A stretch of DNA of 64,000 nt from positions 1,609,501 through 1,673,500 of the forward strand of contig JADJQT010000001.1 in assembly GCA_016712595.1 (NCBI GenBank), read 5' to 3'. A program made the translations under genes and the position numbers. This document shows positions 33,591 to 44,284 of the stretch, piece by piece. Origin of the DNA: Rhodospirillales bacterium (lineage in GTDB: Bacteria > Pseudomonadota > Alphaproteobacteria > Rhodospirillales > Defluviicoccaceae). Position 1 is the first letter of the stretch; each line of letters begins with the position of its first letter. A model generated the notes under the pieces. The model searched no databases. It was given only the letters and a program-made list of their open reading frames with translations, and had not been told where the DNA came from.

Positions 33591-34853
33591 ATGCAACCCG
33601 GCGACCGATCAATTCAACCCAACCGGTTTATCGCACTTGATGGCTGGCGTGGCATCATCGCTTGTATCATCGCGCTCTGCCATCTGAACGTATACAGCCA
33701 TATCTATGGCGCCACTATTCTTCAGCATGCATATATTTTTGTCGATTTTTTCTTTGTGCTCAGTGGATTTGTCATAACGTATTCGTACATTGACAGAATA
33801 ACCAACGCGCCGCAACTCGCCACATTCATCGGCAAGCGCTTCTCGCGGATCTGGCCGCTGCATATAATCATGCTGGCCGCATTTATCGGCTGCGAAATAT
33901 TAAAACTATTTATGCTGAGCAAAACCGGTATTTCGACCGAGACGGCGCCATTCGAAGGAAACAATACTCTATCATCGATTATCCCAAATGTTTTCCTCAT
34001 CCATTCCATCGGCATTTTTGACAATTACACATGGAATATCCCGAGCTGGGCACTGAGCGTAGAATTCTACACATATATTGTATTTTCGATCATCGCCTTT
34101 CTCTCAGGTCATACGCGCGTGCGCGAGCAGGCGATCATGGGAATGATGATCGCCACATCGGCCATAAGCTACTTCGTAATTTTACGATACTCGAGCAGAG
34201 GAATTGATACAGACGTAGAATATGGAATATTCCGCTGCCTTCTAGACTTCAGTATAGGATATTTTCTGTATAAAATCTGGAAATATGCAAATCACCGTAC
34301 GGCTTTTCGCGACTGTGGCATTCTACTATTTTCCACTCTGGAGATTTGCACGCTATTGATATTTTTCTATTATATACATTTTGCCGGGAATACACCTTTC
34401 GCCAACTTGGCACCATTCGTCGTCGCCTTCACGATATTCATGTTCGCAATTGAGCGTGGCGCTCTCTCTCGCATTCTCGGTAGCGCATTTTTGCAGCGAC
34501 TCGGCCATTACTCCTTTTGTATCTATATCATTCACCTCTTCGTCGCGATCAACGTCATCGACAGGCCCGCACAAATTATCGCAAAAGTCTTCTCGCTAGA
34601 TATCTTGCGCCCGGCCTCATCGCTGCCAATTAAAGGCATTTCTGAGACAGGAAACGTGATTGTTCTACCCAATGAATGGTATGGCGATTTTATCACTATT
34701 TTTTATATTGGCATTGTTATTGTATTGTCTGGATTGGCTTTCAAGTATATCGAAATCCCATTCTCGCGAACTCTGAACGGTTTTTTCCAGAAGGCGAGCT
34801 CAGCCGCCAAGCCTGTGCAGCGAGCCGTCGGAGCCTATTCGGAAAACGGCTAA
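33591..34853 (+). CDS. Acyltransferase 3 family membrane protein (AT-rich, acquired)
   Basis: A 420-residue integral membrane O-acyltransferase (Acyl_transf_3/OafA type) with about ten TM helices. The N-terminal motif RFIALDGWRGIIAC with the following HLNVYSH supplies the family's conserved Arg and His. VDFFFVLSGFVITY and FIGKRFSRIWPLHI are also typical. Members acetylate or acylate surface polysaccharides, lipids or antibiotics; the acceptor here is unknown. The start at ATG 33591 is supported by GGAAGGA. Base composition is strikingly AT-rich against the surroundings. The gene is sealed between two inverted IS66 copies, clear signs of horizontal arrival. The frame is intact through to its stop. 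Confidence 0.9.
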   Translation: MQPGDRSIQPNRFIALDGWRGIIACIIALCHLNVYSHIYGATILQHAYIFVDFFFVLSGFVITYSYIDRITNAPQLATFIGKRFSRIWPLHIIMLAAFIGCEILKLFMLSKTGISTETAPFEGNNTLSSIIPNVFLIHSIGIFDNYTWNIPSWALSVEFYTYIVFSIIAFLSGHTRVREQAIMGMMIATSAISYFVILRYSSRGIDTDVEYGIFRCLLDFSIGYFLYKIWKYANHRTAFRDCGILLFSTLEICTLLIFFYYIHFAGNTPFANLAPFVVAFTIFMFAIERGALSRILGSAFLQRLGHYSFCIYIIHLFVAINVIDRPAQIIAKVFSLDILRPASSLPIKGISETGNVIVLPNEWYGDFITIFYIGIVIVLSGLAFKYIEIPFSRTLNGFFQKASSAAKPVQRAVGAYSENG

Positions 34854-34881
34854 CCCGTCTTATTCATGACGCCTGCGGCGC

Positions 34882-36342
34882 GTATCTGCTCACCCCCCTG
34901 GCTATAAAGCTGCGGGCGTGGTCTGGAAGGTGCCGGCGAGGAGTTGGGCGATGGCTTGCCGGGCGGTTTGGCCGTGGAGCCCTGCGGTGCTGGTGACGGA
35001 TCGGTATCCGGCGTGGATGTGTGCGCCCCATTCGGAGCGAAAGCCGCCGGTGACCTTGCGGAACACGACGGACGGACGGATTTCTCGCTCGCAGGCGTTG
35101 TTGGTGGCTGGCACGTCTGGGTCTTCGAGGAAGACGAAGAACGTCGTCCGCCACGCCTTGACTGCGGTTTGCAGCTCGCGGCCGGCGGGATGCGCCGCGG
35201 GTGTGGCCACGAGCGCATCGAGGCGGCGTTCGGCGCGGTCGTGATAGGTGGCGAGGGTCGCCGGCCGCAGGGCACATCTCGCCGTCGGCCGATGCGGATC
35301 GCCCAGCGCAGCAGATCGCGCAGCCGGGGCGCGAAGACGGTATCGCCGCAGTCGATGGCATACTGGACGTCACGCAGGAGGTGGGCGAGACAGACCTGAT
35401 GCGCGGGCGCCAGATCCTGCTGGCCGGCGTAGCGGTCGGACACCCAGACCGCCGGCCGGTGCTCGCCCAGCACCTCTTCGGCGACCGCTTTCGCCCGGCG
35501 GGGTGCGATCTGGTGCAGCACCGCCTTGGTGGTGACGAACACCCAATGCCAGTGGGTGGCGCCGTCGATGCGGGCGGTGGTCTCGTCCGAGGCGATCACC
35601 CGGGCGGCCAGCAGCCTTCCTTGATCGCGGCGCACGCCGCCGTCATCGCTGTTTCAGCGCGGCGGAAGGCGTTGGCGATGGCACCCTCGGAGATCACCAG
35701 CCCGAACAGCTCCGCCATCATCCGCGCCAGCCGCTCTCGGAAACCGACATGATGGCTGTGGTGCAGATACAAAAGCAGCGCCTGGATTGACGCCCAAAGG
35801 GTGTTCCCAGCGGCATGCCGTCCGGCGGGGCGGCGCGGAAACGGCGGCCGCAGGCAGCACAGCGCCCGCCGAACAGCTCAACACGGGTCACCACCGGTGC
35901 GATTGGCGGGATGTCGATGTGATCGTAGCGATGGCGGCAGATCTGCCTCTGGCCCGAAACGTCGGCGGCACAATGCGGACACGTGGTGGCCAGCCGCTTT
36001 GATCGTCTCGTCCGGCACCTCGCTCAGCGACCGCGCCGAGCCCGGACGCGAGGGCCGCAGCTTGCGCCGCTCGCCATGCTTCTTGTCCCCGCTTCCGCCC
36101 GGCTTGCGGTCCTGCGACGGCGGCGTGTGGCTGTTCCGTGACGTCTTCTTCGGTCGCGCCAGCAGCGCCTCGAGTTCCGTAATCCGCGCCGCCTGACGTT
36201 CGATCAGCGCTGCCTGCTCGGAAAGCAGCGCGTCCTTCTCATCGTCGCTCAAGCGGTATCGGAACGGCAGAGTCATCCATACCTTGACTCACATCCAGCC
36301 CGACCCCGCAACCCAAAAATCGCCAACCACCTGAGCAGATAC
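34882..36342 (-). mobile_element. IS66-family element, copy 2 (inverted)
   Basis: 1461 bp, nearly identical to copy 1 but in reverse orientation, with the same GTATCTGCTC termini. Flanks TGCGGCGC and TCGACGAC differ, so no target duplication. It differs from copy 1 by small indels, including one extra A (near 36001) and three extra bases near 35265-35285. Confidence 0.85.
34902..36276 (-). pseudogene. IS66 TnpC transposase, frameshifted (copy 2)
   Basis: Same gene as in copy 1, reading leftward. The first frame (36276-35878) is interrupted after VPDETIK by an extra A, earlier than in copy 1. The zinc-finger region is in a second frame. The part with ASDETTARIDG and WVSDRYAGQQ (35635 onward) and the ATNNACEREIRP part (to 34902) are again in different frames. 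At least three shifts are needed to restore the protein, so it is inactive. It could be mobilised only in trans. Confidence 0.82.
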
Positions 36343-36587
36343 TCGACGACGTTGTCGTCTGCGCCGAGCACCACGGTCAGCAGCTCCATCGCCGTCGTCT
36401 GCAGGGCGATCGGCTCGCGGAAGTGACGCATGAAGAACAGCTTGGAGAGAGCGGTACAGCCGCGGGCGCCATGCTCCAGCGGCATCGCCCGGTCGAGCCC
36501 GAGAAAGGCGAGCGACGCGCCCATCGCCGGGCTCACCTTCAGCGGGCTGACGGCAAGCGGTTTGGCAGACAGCGTGATCTCGGCCAT
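36343..36587 (-). pseudogene. vnfN: NifN/VnfN-type cofactor scaffold, 5' fragment truncated by IS66
   Basis: The frame from ATG 36587 encodes MAEITLSAKPLAVSPLK, then LAFLGLDRAMPLEHGARGCT and MRHFREPIALQTTAM. This is the conserved N-terminus of NifN/VnfN, including the cluster-ligand Cys in ARGCT. After about 82 codons (ADDNVVE) it enters the end of IS66 copy 2. NifN-type proteins pair with NifE as the scaffold on which the iron-molybdenum or iron-vanadium cofactor precursor matures. It starts 3 bp after the vnfE stop, the standard EN order. The vnf label rests on the nearby vnfD; nifN is the alternative. Confidence 0.85.
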
Positions 36588-36590
36588 CGC

Positions 36591-37817
36591 TTACGCCCCG
36601 GCGCCGATCGCGGCGCTGACGGATGGTTTGCCGCCGGCCGCCCAGCGGGGCCGGGCACGCATCTTTGCCCATACCGGGCTCTCGACCGAAACGACAACCT
36701 GCCGGGCGAACTCCACGATACCGGCATAGCCGGCGTAGCCGATGTCGCGAACGTGATCGAGATCGAGGAACGGCACCCGCGCCTTCAGCGCCGGGTAGAT
36801 GTAGCGGTCGCCGGCGGCGAGGATGTCGGCATCATAGCGTTCGAACGCCTGCAGCAGCGCCGTCTGGTCATTATCGTCGATCAAACGGGCGTCCGGTCCC
36901 ATCAGCGCGTAGATCCGCGCCTTGTCCTCTTCCGTCGATTTCTCGGTGCCGGTAGCGACAACGCTCATCCCCACGTCCTGCATCGCCGAGATCACCGACC
37001 ACGATTTGAAGCCGCCGGAGAAGGTCAGCAGGCGCTTGCCGGCAAGACGCCGCCGGTAAGGAGCGAGGGCCGCCTCGGTTGCCGCTTCCTCGCGGGCGAT
37101 CAGGGTTTCGGTGCGCGCCGTGAGATCGGGATCGCCCAGCACGCTGGCAAAATCGCGCAGCGCCTGCGAGGTATCCGCGAGGCCGTAGAAGCTGCCTTCG
37201 AAGAACGGCGTGCCCCACCGTTCCCTGATGCCACGGGCGACACTCAGCATCGCCTTCGAGCACATGCTGGCCTCGGTCCGGTGCATGCCCTGCAGGTCGC
37301 GGAAGCGGGCATCGCCGGCGACGCGATTGCCAAGATTCTTGTTGCCGTAAAAGCCGGCGCAGTCGACGGGCACGACCGGGATCGAGCATTACCGGGCGGC
37401 GGTGCGCGCGATCTTCTCCAGGTCTTCTCCCGACATCGTGGTCACGCAGGTGTTGTAGAGGAACACCGCCGCGGGTGCGTAGCGCCGGACGACATGGGCG
37501 ACCGCGCCCAACAACCGCTCTTCGCCGCCGCCCATGATCACGTCCATGTCCGAAAGGTCCGTCGTCAGGCCGACGCGATAGACCATCGGTCCCGAGGAGC
37601 GCGAGCCGCGGGCGTCCCATGAGCTGCCGGCGCAGCCGATCGGCCCATGGACGATGTGCGCGACATCGGTGATCGGCACCAGCGCGTTGCGCGCACCGTC
37701 AAGGCAGCAGCCCCCTTGCGTCGCGCCCGGCTTCGGTCGCGCGCAACCGGACTTGCTCTTGCGGTTGTGATCGCAGGCCGGCTCGTCCTGCAGGGCGAGG
37801 ATCTCGTCCGGTTTCAT
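36591..37817 (-). pseudogene. vnfE: NifE/VnfE-type cofactor scaffold with in-frame stop and internal deletion
   Basis: It starts at ATG 37817 (MKPDEILALQDEPAC) and shows the family landmarks KSGCARPKPGATQGGC, VAHIVHGPIGCAGSSWD and GSRSSGP. A TAA at 37391-37389 interrupts the frame after KIARTAAR. The same frame continues as CSIPVVPVDCAGFYG, so this is a nonsense mutation and not a shift. Further on, NKNLGNRVAG is joined directly to DARFRDLQGMHR, whereas NifE proteins have about 70 residues between these blocks, suggesting an in-frame deletion near 37315. The C-terminal part (KRLLTFSGGFKSWSVI; FLDLDHVRDIGYAGY) is normal. The product cannot be full length without readthrough. Confidence 0.88.
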
Positions 37818-37875
37818 CGTCACTCTCCCGTAGCGTCGGCGGCGAGCCCGTGCGTGCCCACCCTGCCAACCTTGA

Positions 37876-38262
37876 TCAACGTTCGACGAAGTCTCGGTCG
37901 GCGGCGCGCTCCGCCAGTCCCCGCGCCCAGGCCAGTTCCTCGGCGGTGAGCAGGGAATCGCGTACCCGGTTGAAGAACGGATTGAGATACGCGTCGAAAT
38001 AGTTGAAGAGAGGCGAGTGTCTCTTGACCACGTTCTTGCAGAAGCGCATGCAGCCATGGCACATAGGCGAACGGGAGACATAGGCGTCGCGCGGAACCCG
38101 ATAGATCAGCGCAAACATACGGACGCCAGTCACGAGAACTTCGCGAAATGACCGGAACCACCACGCCCGCTTATAGCAGATTTGATCAAGACGAATGACG
38201 CAGACCTTACACCGCGCATATTCGGCAATGAGCGGAACGTTACCAGACTCTGTGTTGTTCAT
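37876..38262 (-). CDS. Small Cys-rich protein in the vnf cluster, unknown function
   Basis: A 128-residue soluble protein from ATG 38262 (MNNTESGNVPLIAEYARCKVC) with an AGGTTTC-type ribosome site. It contains one CxxC (ARCKVC) and a CHGCMRFC cluster in the middle, plus a high share of aromatic and basic residues (YKRAWWFRSFREVL). No known family comes to mind. The cysteine pattern suggests metal or Fe-S binding. It lies 58 bp upstream of vnfE on the same strand and downstream of a NifX-like gene, so it probably belonged to the cofactor-assembly operon. The frame is intact although its neighbours are broken, which may mean recent decay of the cluster. Confidence 0.65.
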   Translation of the reverse strand: MNNTESGNVPLIAEYARCKVCVIRLDQICYKRAWWFRSFREVLVTGVRMFALIYRVPRDAYVSRSPMCHGCMRFCKNVVKRHSPLFNYFDAYLNPFFNRVRDSLLTAEELAWARGLAERAADRDFVER

Positions 38263-38381
38263 GTTGAAACCTACTTGTTGAAAATTTGGCTTGCCGCTGC
38301 AGTAGCAATCGTCGGGCCACATTGATCATCGGATGAAACCGGTGGCACGGTTGGGCGCTGCGTCGCGAAAAGCCTGTGTTT

Positions 38382-38995
38382 TCATGCGGTTCGGCCTTGC
38401 GGTGATGCCAGAACGGCGATCGGCCAGCCGCTCTCGCCATCAGCCGGCAACCGCGGCGCCGAGCGTCGATGACAGAGTGCACGCTGGCGTACGTCATCGG
38501 CCGATTCCGTACCATTCGGTCCGGCGGGCGTTGGGTGGGCTGACGAGCCACCCTCAAGTCCGATGACATGGCGCAGCCATGGCGGTGGGTTGGTTGCCAT
38601 CATCGTCTGGCAGCGGCTGATCAGGGCGCTGATCGCTTCCTCCCGCACGAGCTCGATCGGGTGGATGCGCGCCTTCATCGCCGCGGCAACGGCGATGTCG
38701 CCGAGCTCGCGGGCGAAAATCATTTGGCAGCCGCTGAGGGCGCCGATACGCGCCTCAAAACGATCGTCGCAGTCGTCCGGATTGTCGTTATCGGCGGCGC
38801 ATTTGCGCGGCATCGCCGTGAACTCGATCAGCTCGGCGAGGCAACTGGCGCCCTGCCGACGTCGTAGACGGCATACACCGGCGCCCGGCCGATTGGCTCG
38901 TCGGCAACCTCGTTGTCGCGGGTGGCGATGGCGATGCGAAGCACCGAGCTCGTATCCCGTTGATCAGTAAGCAATCGAAGTCGTCGTCTCAGCAT
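38382..38995 (-). pseudogene. NifX/VnfX-like cofactor-binding protein, frameshifted
   Basis: The first frame from ATG 38995 reads MLRRRLRLLTDQRD, then VLRIAIATRDNEVADEPIG and VYAVYDVGRAP, matching the N-terminal part of the dinitrogenase cofactor (NifX/NafY/VnfX) domain. It stops at 38828. The homology continues in another frame as CLAELIEF, ALSGCQMIFARELGD and AMKARIHPIELVREEAISAL (to 38382). The shift is near 38845. NifX-type proteins carry NifB-co or VK-cluster between NifB, NifEN and the apo-enzyme. One indel separates this from an intact gene, so a sequencing error should be excluded. Confidence 0.75.
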
Positions 38996-39070
38996 ATGGT
39001 CTACGATAATCATCGTCTCGATGTAAAAATATAATCAGACGGTTATAAGTAAAACTGAAAGTATTCTCTA

Positions 39071-39409
39071 CTATTTCTGGGGTTTATGATAGTTTTTATA
39101 GTAGAGATTATAACGCTTGCATTCGCAAGCCAAGAACACGGCGGGGTCGATCGCATGGTCGTTGGCGGCCGAGGGATCGCGCTCGATCGCGATGGTCTGG
39201 CCGGTGTCCAGGTCGAGAAGATTGATCCGCTTGCTGCGCCCGCTGCCAAGCGCGCAGGGCTGCCGGTTGTTCATCTGCACGAATCCGGAGACGCGAAAGC
39301 CGCGATCGCGCAGGGCGAACGCAAAGTCGGCGAGAAGATCATCGATGTTGACCTGCGGATCGTGCACTACCGCCCCAGGGCGGATCCAGGGCGCTCTTAC
39401 CGATTCCAT
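39071..39409 (-). CDS. DUF2478-like protein
   Basis: A 112-residue frame from ATG 39409 (supported by AAAGG). It has the DUF2478 features: a strand-helix start GAVVHDPQVNIDDLLADFAF, RGFRVSGFVQMNNR, then LLDLDTGQTIAIERD and a DPAVFLA segment. DUF2478 proteins are P-loop-related or atypical proteins often found beside molybdate transport and nitrogenase genes. The usual length is about 170-190 residues, so this one is truncated, ending in a divergent YYKNYHKPQK tail. It is the most upstream recognised gene of the minus-strand vnf-accessory group. Confidence 0.6.
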   Translation of the reverse strand: MESVRAPWIRPGAVVHDPQVNIDDLLADFAFALRDRGFRVSGFVQMNNRQPCALGSGRSKRINLLDLDTGQTIAIERDPSAANDHAIDPAVFLACECKRYNLYYKNYHKPQK

Positions 39410-40242
39410 AGCCTTTCTTGCTCCCCTGCCTCGGAAGACGGATCGGGCAATCCGCGTTGGACGGCGTTGCTCGACGACGGCATCGCCGCTAGGCGATATG
39501 AACTTCAATGCATAACGATGTGCCAAGAGGGGATGCAAAAACTCCGGATCAGAGCAAAGGTATTGAAATTAAAAGCGTGTTTTGGATGATCGGTGCGATG
39601 CTTTGGGTTCTGCCGCGATGTATGCCGACCATGCCACGATGTATGTCGCCTATTTTGTGTGTCGAGGGTCCGACAAGTGCGCGTCATCCCGACGCTGCAA
39701 CGACGTGAAGTGATGGGGTGAATAGCCCCCTTACGGCATCTGGAGTGCCAGGATGCACATGATCAAGAAAACAGCTGATCGCGATAGCGAGATTGAGCAG
39801 CGCCATCGGCTGGCGGCGGAGCGAGTGGATCACAGGCCGACCGTTGATGACCTGCTCGTGCTTGCCGCTGGTCTGTGCCGTCCACGAGGCGGCGTCATCA
39901 GTGGCGTGGATTTGCGCCGCTTAATTGGAGAGGCATTTGCTCAGCGTCACGCCGTCTGCTCGGTTGGGCGGGGCTGAGATAGTCAAGGGCGGAGTGGCGC
40001 CTCACGAGATTGAAGAAGCCATCGATGTCCTCAAACTCCCTCGTAAACCCTCGTTGCTCCGTCCTCGCCTTCGCTTTCGCCTTTATCCTCAAGACAACTG
40101 CCCGCTTTTCCGAAGCAAGTTCAGATTGGTGCCAACTCGCCGCGTAGTTTGCGGAACTGAATGCGTTCAAGCGAGCTCCCGCTGATTACTCTGACAGGGT
40201 CCCTATCTCGATTGCGGTCATTTCAGTCTTGCACTTATCGCA
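39410..40242. other. Gene-poor region between vnf accessory genes and kdpE
   Basis: Apart from the IS3 scrap listed separately, I see no supported gene. A 74-residue plus-strand frame at 39753-39977 (MHMIKKTADRDSEIEQ) is unassigned. A sigma-54-like sequence at 39509-39525 (minus strand) has an 11-base instead of 10-base spacer between GG and GC. Confidence 0.5.
39950..40090 (-). pseudogene. IS3-family transposase C-terminal scrap
   Basis: A minus-strand frame contains IDGFFNLVRRHSALDYLSPA, which matches the C-terminal end of IS3-family OrfB integrases (typically YNxxRRHSxLGYLSPxxFE). There is no catalytic domain upstream. Confidence 0.65.
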
Positions 40243-40928
<686 letters not shown>

Positions 40929-40932
<4 letters not shown>

Positions 40933-43649
40933 GCCGCCTCGTCGTCTGCAAGATGATCCCCAGCCTGCGGTTCCGGAAAGGTGAGGGTGAACACCGCTCC
41001 GGACCGGTCGGAGCGATTGTCGGCGACGATCGTGCCCCCCATCGCTTCAACAAAGCCCCGGCACACCGCGAGGCCGAGTCCTGTCCCCGGCTGCTTGCGA
41101 TCGCTGCCCTCCAGGCGGTGGAACTTGGTGAAGACCCGCTCCAGTTCGTCCTCCGGCATTCCCGGGCCTTCATCACGCACATGCAGAACGATCCCGCCGG
41201 CCTGCCGCCTTGCCTGCAGGGTAACGGTCGAACCGGCGGGCGTATACTTCGAGGCGTTGTCGAGAAGGTTGACGATGACCTGGTCCAGCAGCACGGCGTC
41301 GAGACTCAGCATCGGCAGGTCGGGCTCTATATCGAGCTCGATGCGGTGCTGGATCAGCATGCGGCCACACCGCTCCAATGCCGCGCCGATCGCCTCGCCG
41401 ACGTCGACGATCTCCCGGTTCAATTCGATCACGCCAGACTCGAGACGCGTCATGTCGAGAAGATTGCGAACGAAACGGTGCAGCCGCTCCCCCTCGTCGA
41501 GTAAGGTTGCGATTAGCTCCCGGCGGGTCTCGGCATCATAGAGCGTATCGTAGCTTTGCAGTGATGTCGCCGCGCCGAGAATGGATGCAAGCGGTGTCGA
41601 GAGGTCGTGGGAAATCGACATTAGCAGCGCCGAGCGCAGCCGTTCTGTTTCCGTCAATAACCGCGCTTCGTCGATTTCCTTCGCCAGCCGGACGCGCTCG
41701 ATCGCAACCGCCGTCTGGTCGAGCAGGGCGTCGAGAAGGCGCCGTTCATCCGGCGTAAGCAGCGGGCCAGGCTGTTCGCGGTCGAGACCGATCACGCCAA
41801 CCGGACCGCGGCTGGTGCGGATCGGGATGAAAAGCCGTTTGCCACCAGGCAGCGTTTCGGCTCCCCGGCCGGCCGGGCGGTTATGCTTCCATGTCCAATG
41901 CGCCGCCGCAAGGTCGGCCCCGTCCATTTGGTCCTCCGGCGGGTAGCCGACGTGCACGACGAGCTGGTTATCCTCGTGAACCAGGATAACCACGTTCAGT
42001 TTGAGCATCGAGGCGATCTGGAATGCGGCAGCCCACAAAAGGTCGTCCAGCGTCGCGACGCCGGCGAGCTTGCGGCTGAACGCAAAGAGCGCTTCCGAGG
42101 TGCGGGCGCGCAGACGCGTGGAATGGGCCTGATCGCGGACCCGTCCGGCGAGATGACTGGCCACCAGCGCCGCCGCGAGGAAGAATACGAGCGCCAGGAC
42201 GTGCGCCGGATTGGTAATCGTAAACGTGTGAAGTGGCGGCAAGAAAAAGAAATTGTAAGCCAGCACACTGACAACGGAGGCCACGATTGACGGCCACAAG
42301 CCGTAACGTCCGGCGACGAAGACGACGGCAAGGAGAAAAATCAGGTCGACGTTTTCGATACCGAGAAAAGGCTGGAGCAACAACCCGATCGCAAGCGCGA
42401 CACCCACCGTGGCACAGGTTGCTACGTAGGCGAAGATTGCCGGCGCTCTCGATACCTGCTTGGCGCGAACCGTCTTGGCGGCGGTGGCGTCACGGTGATC
42501 ATCCTTGTCGCCGCTGCTGACATGGACGCCGATGCCGCCGGCCCTGCGGACCAGGTCGTGGACGACGGAGCCGTGCACCATTTCGAACCAGCGTGACCGG
42601 TTCGACTTGCCAACAATGATCTGCGTGACATTGTTGTCGCCAGCGAACCTCAGGATTTCCTCGACGACGTCCAGGCCGGGAACGGTCTGCGCCTCGCCGC
42701 CAAGTCGTTCGGCAAGCCGCTGCCAATCGGCAATTCGGTCGCGCTCGGCATCGGTCAATCGTTGCGTCCGGCTGGTTGCCACATAAAGGGCGGTCCACGG
42801 CGCGTGCAGCCGGTCGGCCATGCGCTTTGTCTGGCGGATGAGGGCGGCGCACCCTTCGCTCTCGTTCAGGCAGACCACCACCCGTTCGCCCGCCGCCCAG
42901 GGGCCGCGGATCGCGTGGCGACGCATGTGCGAGAGAAGCTGCTCGTCGACGCGCTGAGCGGTGCGCCTGAGGGCCAGTTCGCGCAGGGCGGTCAGGTTCC
43001 CCGGCGCGAAGTAATGATCGAGGGCCCGCTGTGCGGTTTTCGGGACGTAGACCTTTCCCTCCTTGACGCGCTGGATCAGATCGTCAGGCGCGATGTCGAC
43101 GACTTCGATGTCGTCGGCGGCGTCGAGAACGCCGTCTGGGACGGTTTCGCGCACGCGAATCCGGGTGATGCGGGCAACGACGTCGTTCAGGCTCTCGACA
43201 TGCTGGATATTGAGCGTCGTGAACACATCGATACCCGCGGCAAGCAGTTCTTCCGCGTCGAGATACCGTTTCGGATGCCGGGAGCCCGCAACGTTGGTGT
43301 GCGCCAGCTCGTCGACGAGAACCAGCTTGGGTCGTCGTGCCAGAATGGCATCCAAATCCATCTCATCGAGGATCAGGCCGCGATATTCGACCTGTCGGCG
43401 GGGGATAATCGCGAGTCCATTCAACAACTGGTCGGTTTCGATCCGACCATGGGTCTCGACAACGCCGACGACGACATCGACGCCTTCACGGCGGCGCGCC
43501 TGAGCGGTCAGCAGCATTTCAAAGGTCTTGCCGACGCCGGGTGCCGCGCCGAGAAAGATCTTCAAACGGCCGCGATTCTCCCGTTGCGCTGTTTTAAGCA
43601 GCTCCTCCGGTGACGGACGCTGGTCGCTTCTGGTATCCGAATTGGCCAT
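40929..43649 (-). CDS. kdpD: KdpD osmosensitive K+ channel histidine kinase
   Basis: A 906-residue sensor kinase with the canonical KdpD layout. The N-terminal KdpD domain has Walker A GAAPGVGKT and the DELAHTN Walker B-like motif. A universal-stress-protein domain (about 250-370) precedes four TM helices (about 400-500), a GAF-like domain (about 520-640), HisKA with phospho-His in SISHDLSTPLAS, and an HATPase with NLLDNASKYTP and GTGLGLAVC. The USP domain of KdpD binds cyclic di-AMP in some lineages. It is last but one in the kdpFABC-DE unit, overlapping kdpE by 4 bp, 47 bp after kdpC. Confidence 0.97.
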
Positions 43650-43696
43650 TGCCGGCTCGAGCGACGCCTGCCTCGCCTAGCGACTCCGTAGACAGT

Positions 43697-44272
43697 TTAC
43701 GATGTCAGCCCGTCGAGCGCGAGATTGAGTTCCAGAACGTTCACCCTCGGCTCGCCGATGAGGCCGAGTAACCGGCCGCTGGTGTGCGCCTCGACGAGCT
43801 CGCGGACGCGCGCGACCGGAAGCTTGCGCGCCTTGGCGATGCGCGCCACCTGCAGCTCGGCAGCCGCGGGGGTGATATGCGGATCGAGCCCGCTGCCCGA
43901 CGCGGTGATGATATCGGCCGGTACCGGCGTATCGCTCCGCACGTGCAGTGCTCCGATGTTGGCCTGCACGCGCGCGATCAATGCCTTGCTGGTCGGCCCG
44001 AGATTCGAGCCACCGGAGGCGGTGGCATCATAGCCGTCGCTGCCGGCGGCGGAGGGACGGCCGTGAAAGTAGCGCTCGGAGGAGAAGGTCTGGCCGATCA
44101 GGCTCGATCCGATGATGCTGCCGTCGGCACGAGTGATCAGGCTGCCGTTCGCCGCGTCGGGAAAGATCAGCTGGGCAATGCCGGTCACGGCGAAGGGGTA
44201 GGCGATGCCGGTGAGCACGGTGAACAGGGCGATCAGCACGAACGCCGGGCGAAGCTGATTCAGGATCGGCAT
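43697..44272 (-). CDS. kdpC: KdpC subunit of K+-transporting ATPase
   Basis: A 191-residue protein with a single N-terminal TM helix (PAFVLIALFTVLTGIAYPFAV) and a periplasmic domain with SSLIGQTFSSERYFHGRPSA and SGSGLDPHITPAAAELQV, all KdpC hallmarks. KdpC stabilises the KdpAB complex and raises ATP affinity. It begins 12 bp after kdpB. Confidence 0.97.
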   Translation of the reverse strand: MPILNQLRPAFVLIALFTVLTGIAYPFAVTGIAQLIFPDAANGSLITRADGSIIGSSLIGQTFSSERYFHGRPSAAGSDGYDATASGGSNLGPTSKALIARVQANIGALHVRSDTPVPADIITASGSGLDPHITPAAAELQVARIAKARKLPVARVRELVEAHTSGRLLGLIGEPRVNVLELNLALDGLTS

Positions 44273-44284
44273 GAGCGCAATCTT

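Noticed and set aside
39509..39525. Sigma-54-like promoter (TGGCACA-TCGT-TATGCA) upstream of the DUF2478-like gene
   Set aside because: The spacer between the GG and GC elements is 11 instead of the strict 10 bases, and no NifA/VnfA-type activator site is visible. Recorded only as a weak candidate.
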